Shown here piece by piece: positions 1 to 9,264 of a DNA stretch of 12,315 nucleotides. Made by a program: the position numbers and the translations under genes. The stretch covers positions 1 to 12,315 of the forward strand of contig JABEVI010000143.1 of NCBI GenBank assembly GCA_013044085.1, in the 5' to 3' direction. Each line of letters begins with the position of its first letter. Positions within the stretch are counted from its first letter, which is position 1. This DNA is from Steroidobacteraceae bacterium (lineage in GTDB: Bacteria > Pseudomonadota > Gammaproteobacteria > Steroidobacterales > Steroidobacteraceae). The notes under the pieces are model-generated. The model was given only the letters and a program-made list of their open reading frames with translations. It was not told where the DNA came from and ran no database searches.

Positions 1-212
1 GCGCGTTTCGCGCCACCGGTTGCGAGGGCTGGGGCCGGGTCGACTTCATGCGCGAGCCGGCCGACGGCGCCTTCCGTTTCATCGAGATCAACACCACCCC
101 GGGCATGACCGGGCACAGTCTGGTGCCGATGGCGGCCCGGCAAGCCGGCGTCGATTTTCCCGAGCTGGCCTGGCAGGTGCTGGAGAGCAGCTTCACGAGG
201 CGGCGCAAATGA
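1..212 (+). CDS. ddlB: D-alanine--D-alanine ligase, C-terminal end (partial)
   Basis: Only the last 69 codons are present, and the 5' part lies outside the window. Ddl joins two D-alanines using ATP in the cytoplasm, supplying the dipeptide end of the peptidoglycan precursor. The visible piece reads GWGRVDFM, then FIEINTTPGMTGHSLVPMAA, the ATP-grasp C-terminal signature of Ddl. Its E-x-N pair supplies metal ligands, and the Gly/Ser/Leu segment lines the second D-Ala site. The reading frame begins at base 3 and ends with TGA at 210-212. The stop overlaps the ftsQ start (ATGA at 209-212), so translation of the two genes is probably coupled. Placement directly before ftsQ is the classic dcw order, and DdlB rather than DdlA is inferred from that context. 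Confidence 0.93.
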   Translation, partial: AFRATGCEGWGRVDFMREPADGAFRFIEINTTPGMTGHSLVPMAARQAGVDFPELAWQVLESSFTRRRK

Positions 213-1117
213 TCGGCACCGTCATGCAGCGGCGCAATCGCTACAAGCGGCGCGGTGCCGCGCCCCGACCCTTCTTCGAGCGCGTGCGTGCGTTCATCGA
301 CTGGCGCGCGCTCGCGCGCCGGAGCGCTCTGTTGGCGCTCTTCGGTGCGGGCCTCGGCGCGCTCGCCTGGGGACTGAACCGGCCGGTCACCGCGGTCGCG
401 ATCGACGGGCACTTCCGGCGCGTCACGCCGGTCGAGGTGGAAAAGGCGGTGGCGCGCTACCTGCCGGCCGGTTTCATGTCGGCGAATCTCGATGGCATTC
501 AGCGCGCGGTCGAGGCGCTGCCCTGGGTCGACAGCGTGCGGGTGCAGAGGCGCTGGCCGAATGGCTTGCGTGTGAGCGTGGTCGAGCAGCAGGCCGTGGC
601 GCGCTGGAATGGCTCGGGGCTGCTCAATGCGCGCGGCGAATTGTTCCTGCGCCATGCGGTGGATGCGCCGCCCGGACTGCCCTTGCTGGGCGGGCCGCAC
701 GGCAGCGCGGCCGAGGTCGCGAAAGTCTATCTGCGCACCGAGCCGCTGATGGCCGCGGCCGGGATGCGCATCGCCGATCTCGGTCTGGATGCGCGCGGCG
801 CCTGGCGGATGTCGCTGTCGAACGGCCTGGCGGTGCGGCTCGGCCGCAAGCACGTCGAGCGGCGCATGCGGCGTTTCATCCGCACCGCCTCGCGGGTCGT
901 CATGCCGCGCTTGAACGAGGTGGCGTACGTCGATATGCGCTACTCGAACGGTTTTGCCATCGGCTGGCGTGCGGGTGCCAAGCCGGTCACCGGCGGCGCT
1001 CCGGCGCCGACGTCTTCGCCCGCGCCGGCCGCATCGGCCACACCGGCGCGGGCGTCGGCGGGCGGTGCGCGCCTCGCGCCCGCACCGTCCAAACATCACG
1101 TGCAGAAAGAAGCCTAA
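209..1117 (+). CDS. ftsQ: Cell division protein FtsQ
   Basis: FtsQ is the bitopic inner-membrane divisome protein that recruits FtsB/FtsL and connects early and late division proteins. The 302-aa product has a basic cytoplasmic N-terminus (residues 1-37), one transmembrane helix (about 39-55), a POTRA domain (about 58-128, from VTAVAIDGHF to SVVEQQAVARWN, containing LPWVDSVRVQRRWPNGL) and the beta domain (about 129-255). The tail from about 258 to 302 is rich in Pro, Ala and Ser and looks disordered; E. coli FtsQ is shorter. The start at 209 is chosen because it overlaps the ddlB stop as ATGA, has a GAGG 8 nt upstream (197-200) and gives a normal N-terminus. The open frame continues upstream to about base 20, but that part only shadows ddlB. 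A second ATG lies at 224. Confidence 0.95.
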   Translation: MIGTVMQRRNRYKRRGAAPRPFFERVRAFIDWRALARRSALLALFGAGLGALAWGLNRPVTAVAIDGHFRRVTPVEVEKAVARYLPAGFMSANLDGIQRAVEALPWVDSVRVQRRWPNGLRVSVVEQQAVARWNGSGLLNARGELFLRHAVDAPPGLPLLGGPHGSAAEVAKVYLRTEPLMAAAGMRIADLGLDARGAWRMSLSNGLAVRLGRKHVERRMRRFIRTASRVVMPRLNEVAYVDMRYSNGFAIGWRAGAKPVTGGAPAPTSSPAPAASATPARASAGGARLAPAPSKHHVQKEA

Positions 1118-1132
1118 AGGGTCAAATCATCC

Positions 1133-2371
1133 ATGGCCAAGCGTTCAGATCGTAATCTTCTGGTCGGCCTCGACATCGGTACGAGCAAGGTCGTCGCCAT
1201 CGTCGGCGAGGTGCTCGCCGACGGTACGCTCGAAATCATCGGCATCGGCAGCCACCCATCGCGGGGCCTGAAGAAGGGCGTGGTGGTCAACATCGAGTCG
1301 ACCGTGCAGTCGATTCAGCGCGCCGTCGAGGAAGCGGAGTTGATGGCCGGCTGCGAGATCCATTCGGTCTACGCCGGCATCGCCGGCAGCCACGTGCGCA
1401 GCCTGAACTCGCACGGCATCGTCGCGATCAAGGACAAGGAGGTCGTGCAGAGCGATGTGGAGCGAGTCATCGACGCGGCCAAGGCGGTCGCGATTCCGGC
1501 GGACCAGAAGATCCTGCACGTGCTGCCGCAGGAATACATCATCGATTCCCAGGAAGGCATCCGCGACCCGATCGGCATGTCCGGGGTGCGGCTCGAGGCG
1601 AAGGTGCACATCGTCACCGGCGCCGACAGCGCCGCCCAGAACATCGTCAAGTGCGTACAGCGCTGCGGCCTCGTGGTCGACGACATCGTCCTGGAGCAGC
1701 TCGCCTCGAGCTTCGCCGTGCTCACCGAGGATGAGAAGGACCTGGGTGTGTGCCTGGTCGACATCGGCGGCGGCACCACCGACATCGCCGTCTTCGGCGG
1801 CGGCGCGATCCGCCACACGGCCGTGATCCCGATCGCCGGCGACCAGGTGACGAACGACATCGCCGTGTCGATGCGCACGCCGACGCAGTACGCCGAGGAC
1901 ATCAAGCTTCGTTTCGCCTGCGCGCTCTCGCAGCTCGCCAATCCGGACGAAACCATCGAGGTGCCGAGCGTCGGCGACCGGCCGCCGCGACGCCTCGCGC
2001 GCCAGACGCTCGCGGAGATCGTCGAGCCGCGCTACGAGGAGCTGTTTGCGTTGATCCGCGACGAACTGCGTCGCAGCGGACTGGAGGAGACCGTCGCGAC
2101 GGGCATCGTGCTCACCGGCGGCACCGCGAAGATGGAGGGTGCGATCGAGCTGGCCGAGGAGGTGTTCCACATGCCGGTGCGCCTCGGCATCCCGCAGTAC
2201 GTGAGCGGCTTGACCGATGTCGTCGGCAACCCGATCCACGCCACCGGCGTCGGGCTGCTGCTTTACGCGAAGAGCACGACCGATCTGCAGCGCACGCAGG
2301 GGCCGATGCTCGGTGCGGGTGTGAAGAACCTGTTTGAGCGCATGAAGAATTGGTTTCAGGGGAATTTTTGA
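1133..2371 (+). CDS. ftsA: Cell division protein FtsA
   Basis: FtsA is the actin-like ATPase that tethers FtsZ filaments to the inner membrane and recruits later divisome proteins. The 412-aa length is close to the E. coli protein. The phosphate-1 motif GLDIGTSKV is at residues 12-20. The FtsA-specific 1C/SHS2 insert follows at about 80-165. The phosphate-2 motif VDIGGGTTDIAVF is at 209-221, and the adenosine motif GIVLTGGTAKMEGA at 324-337. The final 17 residues (GVKNLFERMKNWFQGNF) form the amphipathic membrane-targeting helix. A modest purine-rich ribosome site (AAAGGG, 1116-1121) lies 11 nt before the ATG and overlaps the ftsQ stop, so the gene reads as part of the ddlB-ftsQ-ftsA-ftsZ operon. 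Confidence 0.98.
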   Translation: MAKRSDRNLLVGLDIGTSKVVAIVGEVLADGTLEIIGIGSHPSRGLKKGVVVNIESTVQSIQRAVEEAELMAGCEIHSVYAGIAGSHVRSLNSHGIVAIKDKEVVQSDVERVIDAAKAVAIPADQKILHVLPQEYIIDSQEGIRDPIGMSGVRLEAKVHIVTGADSAAQNIVKCVQRCGLVVDDIVLEQLASSFAVLTEDEKDLGVCLVDIGGGTTDIAVFGGGAIRHTAVIPIAGDQVTNDIAVSMRTPTQYAEDIKLRFACALSQLANPDETIEVPSVGDRPPRRLARQTLAEIVEPRYEELFALIRDELRRSGLEETVATGIVLTGGTAKMEGAIELAEEVFHMPVRLGIPQYVSGLTDVVGNPIHATGVGLLLYAKSTTDLQRTQGPMLGAGVKNLFERMKNWFQGNF

Positions 2372-2387
2372 TTCAATAACGATCGGG

Positions 2388-2393
2388 AAGGAG
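2388..2393 (+). promoter_or_regulatory. Strong Shine-Dalgarno of ftsZ
   Basis: AAGGAG sits 7 nt before the ftsZ ATG in the 29-bp ftsA-ftsZ gap. It is the best ribosome binding site in the window. That fits FtsZ being made in much larger amounts than FtsA from the same message, as is known in other bacteria. Confidence 0.85.
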
Positions 2394-2400
2394 AATCGGA

Positions 2401-3585
2401 ATGTTCGAACTCATGGATACATTCAGCCAAAACGCCGTCATCAAGGTGCTCGGCGTCGGCGGCGGCGGCGGCAATGCCGTCTCGCACATGGTGCAGGCGG
2501 GTCTCGAGGGCGTGGACTTCATCTGCATCAACACCGATGCGCAGGCGCTCAAGCACTCCAAGGTGCGCACGGCGCTGCAGATCGGCTGCAACATCACCAA
2601 GGGCCTGGGCGCGGGCGCCGACCCGGAAGTCGGCCGGCAGGCGGCGATGGAGGACCGTGATCGCATCATCGAGCTGATCGAGGGTTGCGACATGTTGTTC
2701 ATCACCGCCGGCATGGGCGGCGGCACCGGCACGGGGGCCGCGCCGGTGGTCGCGCAGGTGGCGAAGGAACTCGGCATCCTCACGGTGGCCGTGGTCACCA
2801 AGCCCTTCGAGATGGAGGGCAACAAGCGCTCGCGCATCGCCGACAATGGCATGCTCGAGTTGTCCAAGTACGTCGATTCGCTGATCACGATCCCGAACCA
2901 GAAGCTGCTCTCCGTGCTCGGCAGCGAGACGACGCTGCTCGATGCGTTCAAGGCGGCGAACACCGTCCTGCAAGGCGCCGTGCAGGGCATTGCCGAACTG
3001 ATCACGCGCCCGGGCTTGATCAACGTCGACTTCGCCGACGTTCGCACCGTGATGTCGGAAACCGGCATGGCGATGATGGGCTCGGGCAGCGCCTCCGGCG
3101 AGGACCGCGCCCGCGAGGCGGCCGAGTCGGCGATTTCCAGCCCGTTGCTCGAGGACATCAACCTCGCCGGTGCGCAGGGCATCCTCGTCAATGTGACCGC
3201 CGGCATGGATTTGTCGATCGGCGAGTTCCAGGAGGTCGGCAACGTGATCAAACAGTTCGCCTCGGATGATGCGACCGTGGTGGTCGGCACCGTGATCGAT
3301 CCGGAGATGAGCAACCAGATCCGTGTCACGGTGGTCGCCACCGGGCTCGGCCGACCCGCCCCGAAGACGGCGCGCGAACCGCAGACGGTCGCCGCGGCGG
3401 TTGCGCCGCCGCAGCCGACGATACGGGTGGTGCGTCGCACGCCGGCACCGGCCGCCGCCGACTATGCCGCGCTCGATACGCCGGCCGTGTCCCGGCAGCG
3501 CGCGGTCGGCGACGGCTTGCGCACCGATACGGAAGCGGGAGATTTTCTCGACATTCCGGCCTTCCTGCGCCGCCAAGCGGACTAG
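2401..3585 (+). CDS. ftsZ: Cell division GTPase FtsZ
   Basis: FtsZ is the tubulin homologue that polymerises into the cytoplasmic Z-ring at midcell. The 394-aa length is typical. The GTP-binding region includes GVGGGGGNAV (about 18-27) and the tubulin signature GGGTGTG (106-112). The T7 synergy loop NVDFAD (208-213) carries the conserved Asp pair that completes the GTPase site of the neighbouring subunit. After the globular core (to about residue 318) comes a short Pro/Ala/Arg-rich linker of about 60 residues. The C-terminal conserved peptide DFLDIPAFLRRQAD (381-394) is the docking tail for FtsA, ZipA, MinC and ZapD. ZapD is also encoded in this window. A canonical AAGGAG supports the start. 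A strong hairpin follows 29 bp after the stop. Confidence 0.98.
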   Translation: MFELMDTFSQNAVIKVLGVGGGGGNAVSHMVQAGLEGVDFICINTDAQALKHSKVRTALQIGCNITKGLGAGADPEVGRQAAMEDRDRIIELIEGCDMLFITAGMGGGTGTGAAPVVAQVAKELGILTVAVVTKPFEMEGNKRSRIADNGMLELSKYVDSLITIPNQKLLSVLGSETTLLDAFKAANTVLQGAVQGIAELITRPGLINVDFADVRTVMSETGMAMMGSGSASGEDRAREAAESAISSPLLEDINLAGAQGILVNVTAGMDLSIGEFQEVGNVIKQFASDDATVVVGTVIDPEMSNQIRVTVVATGLGRPAPKTAREPQTVAAAVAPPQPTIRVVRRTPAPAAADYAALDTPAVSRQRAVGDGLRTDTEAGDFLDIPAFLRRQAD

Positions 3586-3614
3586 TCGCCGGCGGCGGGA
3601 ACATTCCGATATTT

Positions 3615-3655
3615 GGCGCCCGGCAGGCCGTCCCGAAGGGGCGGCCGCGGGCGCC
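3615..3655 (+). terminator. Strong GC-rich hairpin between ftsZ and lpxC; possible terminator or processing element
   Basis: GGCGCCCG (3615-3622) pairs perfectly with CGGGCGCC (3648-3655). Inside it, GGCCG (3626-3630) pairs with CGGCC (3642-3646), and CCC (3632-3634) pairs with GGG (3638-3640) around a GAA loop. A 3-nt versus 1-nt internal bulge separates the two outer stems. It is followed only by GGTTTC, so the U-tract of a classic intrinsic terminator is missing. It may attenuate read-through from ftsZ into lpxC, end transcription with factor help, or protect the 3' end of ftsZ mRNA. An AT-rich patch (3690-3705) just downstream could hold an lpxC promoter, but no good -35/-10 pair is visible. 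Confidence 0.5.
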
Positions 3656-3725
3656 GGTTTCAGGCTCCGGGGCCCGCTGTGGTACCTTTGTCATCTATTT
3701 AATAGAGGCTCCGGTCTTCAGAGCG

Positions 3726-4637
3726 ATGCTGCACCAAAGAACACTCAAGAATTCGATCAGGGCCTCGGGGATCGGCCTGCATACCGGCAAGAAAGTGCTG
3801 ATGACGCTGCGGCCGGCGCCGCCCGACACCGGCATCGTGTTTCGCCGCACCGATTTGGCGCAACCGGTCGACATCAAGGCACGCGCCGAATTCGTCGGCG
3901 ACACCATGCTCGGTACCACGTTGCATCGCGGCGAGGTCAAGATCTCGACGGTCGAGCACCTTCTGTCGGCGCTCGCCGGACTCGGCATCGATAATGCGCT
4001 GGTCGAAGTGAGCGCCGCGGAGGTGCCGATCATGGACGGCAGCGCGGGGCCCTTCGTGTTCCTCCTGCAGTCGGCCGGCATCGAGGAGCAAAAGGCGCCG
4101 AAGCGCTTCATCCGCATTCTCGAGAGCGTGCGCGTCGAGGACGGCGACAAGTGGGCGCGTTTCGACCCCTACGATGGTTTCAAGGTGAATTTCGAGATCG
4201 AATTCGATCACCCGACCTTCAAAAAGCATGCCCAGATCGCCTCGATGGACTTCTCGACGACCTCGTTCCTGCGCGAGGTGAGCCGCGCGCGCACCTTTGT
4301 ATTCATGCGCGATCTGGAGAGCTTGCGGGCGCGCAATCTGGCGCTCGGCGGCAATATGGACAACGCGATCGTGCTGGATGACTACCGGGTCCTCAACGAG
4401 GACGGCCTGCGTTACGAGGATGAGTTCGTCAAGCACAAGATCCTCGATGCGATCGGCGATTTGTACCTGCTCGGGCACAGCCTGATCGGCGAGTTCAGCG
4501 GCTACAAGTCGGGCCACGCGCTCAATAATCGGCTGCTGCGCGAATTGATCGAGCGGGCGAGCGCCTGGCGCGAGGTCACGTTCGACAGCCTCGCCGAGGC
4601 GCCGATTTCCTACGTGCCGGCCGCCATTCAGGCCTGA
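3726..4637 (+). CDS. lpxC: UDP-3-O-acyl-N-acetylglucosamine deacetylase LpxC
   Basis: LpxC is the zinc-dependent cytoplasmic deacetylase that commits UDP-acyl-GlcNAc to lipid A synthesis. The 303-aa length matches the family (E. coli 305). Catalytic residues are all present: E77-H78 in STVEHLLSAL, H237 and D241 in FVKHKILDAIGDL (zinc ligands together with H78), and H264 in KSGHALNN. The N-terminus LKNSIRASGIGLHTGKKV is the usual opening motif. The ribosome site is poor (AGAG adjoining the start), and the 140-bp gap after ftsZ contains a strong hairpin, so lpxC may be expressed partly independently of the division genes. The protein ends in a short Ala-rich tail (YVPAAIQA). In E. coli the LpxC tail is an FtsH degradation signal; whether this tail works that way cannot be told. 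The stop overlaps the end of the convergent dciA by 10 bp. Confidence 0.98.
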   Translation: MLHQRTLKNSIRASGIGLHTGKKVLMTLRPAPPDTGIVFRRTDLAQPVDIKARAEFVGDTMLGTTLHRGEVKISTVEHLLSALAGLGIDNALVEVSAAEVPIMDGSAGPFVFLLQSAGIEEQKAPKRFIRILESVRVEDGDKWARFDPYDGFKVNFEIEFDHPTFKKHAQIASMDFSTTSFLREVSRARTFVFMRDLESLRARNLALGGNMDNAIVLDDYRVLNEDGLRYEDEFVKHKILDAIGDLYLLGHSLIGEFSGYKSGHALNNRLLRELIERASAWREVTFDSLAEAPISYVPAAIQA

Positions 4638-4957
4638 GTCGCGGGCGGACGCGGCCTCGCGGCGCGCACGACGCGGATGCGCACCTCCTCGATCGCGGTG
4701 CCGCAGGCGGTGGCGATCGGTTCCCGGGCGGCATCGATGGCGTAGCGCAAGCGGTTTGCCCATGCGGCACTGGTGACGCCGAGCGATAGCCGCCCTTGAT
4801 CCAGGCCAGCCGAGGCGACCTCGCCGGCAAGCTCCGCCGGCAGTGCGGCCTTGACGTGGGCCAGCACGGTTTCTCGCCAGGCGAGGCGGGCACCCAGATC
4901 ATCAAGCCGCTTGTGATGTAAGCGTAATAACTCGCTGATCGCTTTGGGATATTGCAT
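4628..4957 (-). CDS. dciA: DUF721/DciA-family protein, probable helicase-loading factor
   Basis: This is a small protein (109 aa from the ATG at 4957) matching the DUF721/DciA pattern. It has an N-terminal helix MQYPKAISELL, a middle helix with LAWRETVLAHV, and the core RLSLGVTSAAWANRLRYAIDAA followed by IEEVRIRVV. The strand-SAAWA-QLR-like segment is the family hallmark. DciA is thought to load or assist the replicative helicase DnaB in bacteria that lack DnaC. It has no zinc-binding extension. It converges on lpxC and its stop codon lies inside the lpxC end. The start is uncertain: an in-frame GTG at 4990 would give 120 aa, and neither start has a clear ribosome site. A hairpin, GGGCGA (4971-4976) with TCGCCC (4983-4988), lies just upstream of the chosen ATG. 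The family call rests on pattern recognition only. Confidence 0.8.
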   Translation of the reverse strand: MQYPKAISELLRLHHKRLDDLGARLAWRETVLAHVKAALPAELAGEVASAGLDQGRLSLGVTSAAWANRLRYAIDAAREPIATACGTAIEEVRIRVVRAARPRPPATQA

Positions 4958-5009
4958 TGCAGTGCTTGTCGGGCGATCGCTTTCGCCCACCCGGAGTGTG
5001 CGGAAATCC

Positions 5010-5038
5010 TTGTTTCAAGTCACGTTTTTCTGCATAGT
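5010..5038 (+). promoter_or_regulatory. Candidate sigma-70 promoter for the riboswitch-M23 transcript
   Basis: TTGTTT (5010-5015) and CATAGT (5033-5038) are 17 nt apart. The -10 matches the consensus at 4 of 6 bases and has a TG at 5031-5032; the -35 matches at 3 of 6. Transcription would begin near 5044-5046, just before the riboswitch core. The placement is good but the match is moderate. Confidence 0.4.
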
Positions 5039-5052
5039 GCGGCCTCCTGATC

Positions 5053-5137
5053 AAAAGCAAACTCCCCGAAAGGTGGGGACGCAAAGCTTCCGGTCTACCG
5101 CTCCTCGAGAAGGAGCCATGACAGCGGGGTTGCCAGT
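5053..5137 (+). ncRNA. GEMM-I class cyclic-dinucleotide riboswitch aptamer (c-di-GMP or cyclic AMP-GMP)
   Basis: The leader of the M23 gene matches the GEMM-I aptamer segment by segment. It has GCAAAC (5057-5062), a C-rich/G-rich stem closed by a GAAA tetraloop (loop 5068-5071), and the near-invariant GGACGCAAAGC (5077-5087). CTTCCGG (5087-5093) and a 6-bp terminal hairpin GCTCCT/AGGAGC (5100-5105 with 5111-5116) follow. The closing CAGCGGGGTTGCC is at 5122-5134. Aligned by memory to the V. cholerae Vc2 aptamer, A47 is A5083, C92 is C5133, and the G21-C46/C22-G45 pairs are G5057-C5082/C5058-G5081. The base at the G20 position is A5056 rather than G, a change known to allow cyclic AMP-GMP binding. 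The P1 helix formed by the ends is weak in this copy (at most CTG 5047-5049 with CAG 5134-5136). Confidence 0.9.
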
Positions 5138-5158
5138 GAAAAGCGCGACGCAAGCGTT

Positions 5159-5171
5159 GGAATCGTGTTCC
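5159..5171 (+). promoter_or_regulatory. Small hairpin covering the ribosome site of the M23 gene; possible expression platform
   Basis: GGAA (5159-5162) can pair with TTCC (5168-5171) around the loop TCGTG. It would hide the only Shine-Dalgarno-like bases (TTGGA, 5157-5161) before the ATG at 5174. The loop also contains the alternative GTG start at 5165. No U-tract terminator is visible between the aptamer and the gene, so control, if it exists, is more likely at translation. The 4-bp stem is weak alone and this is inference. Confidence 0.3.
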
Positions 5172-5173
5172 CT

Positions 5174-6097
5174 ATGAACGTCATCCTCGTCGGCCGGCAA
5201 TCCGGTCGTGTGAAACAATTCGACTTGCAGCACCCGCTGATCATCGCGATCGCGGTGGGATTGGTCCTGCTCGTCGTCGGCGGGGCGTTCTCGATCGGCA
5301 TGAGCCTCGGCGCCCGGGAGCACCTGGCGCAACCCTTGCGCCGGCTGGGCGGCTGGTCGGCGACGATCCTTCGCCAGCAAACGCAGATCGCCCAGGTGCG
5401 GCGCGCGTTCCAGGACAAGGTCAACGCGCTCGCGCTGCGCGTCGGCCAGATGGACGCGAGCGTGATTCGTCTCGACGCGCTCGGCACCCGCCTGGTGCAC
5501 ATGGCGAACCTCGACGGCAGCGAGTTCGATTTCGGCAAGCCGCCGCCGCAGGGCGGCAGCGGCGATGAGCCCGGGCAGCCGGCCGAGATTCCGAGCCTGA
5601 GCGCGATGGTCGACCGGGTGCAGCGGGAACTGTCGAGCCGCGAGCAACAGCTCGGTGTGCTCGAGAACCTCATTCTGACCAGGCAGTTGAACAAACAGGT
5701 CTATCCGGCGGGCAGCCCGGTGCGGGATGGCTGGATTTCCTCCTATTTCGGCGACCGTCCGGACCCGTTCACCGGTTTCACCGAATTTCACGAGGGTCTC
5801 GATATCGCCGCGCCCGCCGGCACGCACGTGCATGCGGTCGCCGCCGGCCTGGTGACCTGGGCCGGCCCGCGTTCCGGCTACGGCAACGTGGTCGAGATCA
5901 ACCACGGCAACGGCCTTGCAACCATGTATTGCCACAATGAGAAATTGCTCGTGAAAGTGGGCCAACTGGTGCGCAAGGGCCAGTTGATCTCGCTGGTCGG
6001 CTCGACGGGGCGCTCGACCGGGCCGCACGTGCATTTCGAGGTGTTGAAGAACGGCCAGCCGGTCAACCCGCTACCTTACGTCGGCGCCATGCGCTGA
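5174..6097 (+). CDS. Membrane-anchored M23 (LytM-type) metallopeptidase
   Basis: M23 peptidases are zinc enzymes that cut peptidoglycan cross-links or cross-bridges, and some inactive members activate amidases. The 307-aa product has one N-terminal transmembrane segment (about 22-45). A helical, probably coiled-coil periplasmic region follows (about 60-112 and 140-172), with a Pro/Gly/Glu-rich linker at 121-140. The C-terminal LytM domain (about 175-302) has its full metal set: H206 and D210 in FHEGLDIAAP, H254 in MYCHNE, and H285/H287 in STGRSTGPHVHFEV, so it is likely active rather than an EnvC/NlpD-type pseudo-enzyme. The ATG at 5174 is preferred; an in-frame GTG at 5165 would add MFP. The gene follows a GEMM-I riboswitch and precedes secA. 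It is not obviously NlpD or MepM because no LysM domain is visible. Confidence 0.93.
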   Translation: MNVILVGRQSGRVKQFDLQHPLIIAIAVGLVLLVVGGAFSIGMSLGAREHLAQPLRRLGGWSATILRQQTQIAQVRRAFQDKVNALALRVGQMDASVIRLDALGTRLVHMANLDGSEFDFGKPPPQGGSGDEPGQPAEIPSLSAMVDRVQRELSSREQQLGVLENLILTRQLNKQVYPAGSPVRDGWISSYFGDRPDPFTGFTEFHEGLDIAAPAGTHVHAVAAGLVTWAGPRSGYGNVVEINHGNGLATMYCHNEKLLVKVGQLVRKGQLISLVGSTGRSTGPHVHFEVLKNGQPVNPLPYVGAMR

Positions 6098-6160
6098 CCC
6101 GGCGACGGCGCCGTCGGCGCCGCGGTGCCGAAACGATTTCCCGCGCCGCGGGTCTACCCG

Positions 6161-6183
6161 TACAATACCCGTCTTTTTGAGGA
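6161..6183 (+). promoter_or_regulatory. Probable secA promoter -10 element and ribosome binding site
   Basis: TACAAT (6161-6166) is a near-consensus -10 box in the 95-bp gap before secA. Its -35 region (TTCCCG at 6138-6143, 17 nt upstream) is poor. TGAGGA (6178-6183) is a good ribosome site 9 nt before the GTG at 6193, and this decides the secA start. Transcription would begin near 6173, leaving a leader of about 20 nt with no room for a SecM-type arrest peptide. Confidence 0.5.
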
Positions 6184-6192
6184 TTCCTGCGC

Positions 6193-9261
<3,069 letters not shown>

Positions 9262-9264
9262 GGT

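Noticed and set aside
20..208. Upstream extension of the ftsQ frame
   Set aside because: The frame is open only because it overlaps ddlB in another frame. The ATGA overlap, the GAGG site and the normal N-terminus all favour the start at 209.
1145..3576. Long minus-strand frames (364 and 406 codons) opposite ftsA and ftsZ
   Set aside because: They are shadows of the two confidently identified division genes, with no ribosome site or domain logic of their own.
3673..3703. Promoter for lpxC in the AT-rich patch
   Set aside because: TATTTA and TTTAAT can be read as -10 boxes, but no acceptable -35 lies at 16-18 nt, so it was not listed as its own feature.
6101..6121. GC-rich palindrome CGACGGCGCCGTCG (6103-6116) after the M23 gene as a terminator
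   Set aside because: Its possible stem-loops have very small loops and no U-run follows. The only T-run (6174-6178) is more than 50 nt downstream and sits next to the secA ribosome site.
6098..6192. A secM-like arrest peptide gene before secA
   Set aside because: The gap is 95 bp with no credible small frame, and the likely promoter leaves only about 20 nt of leader.
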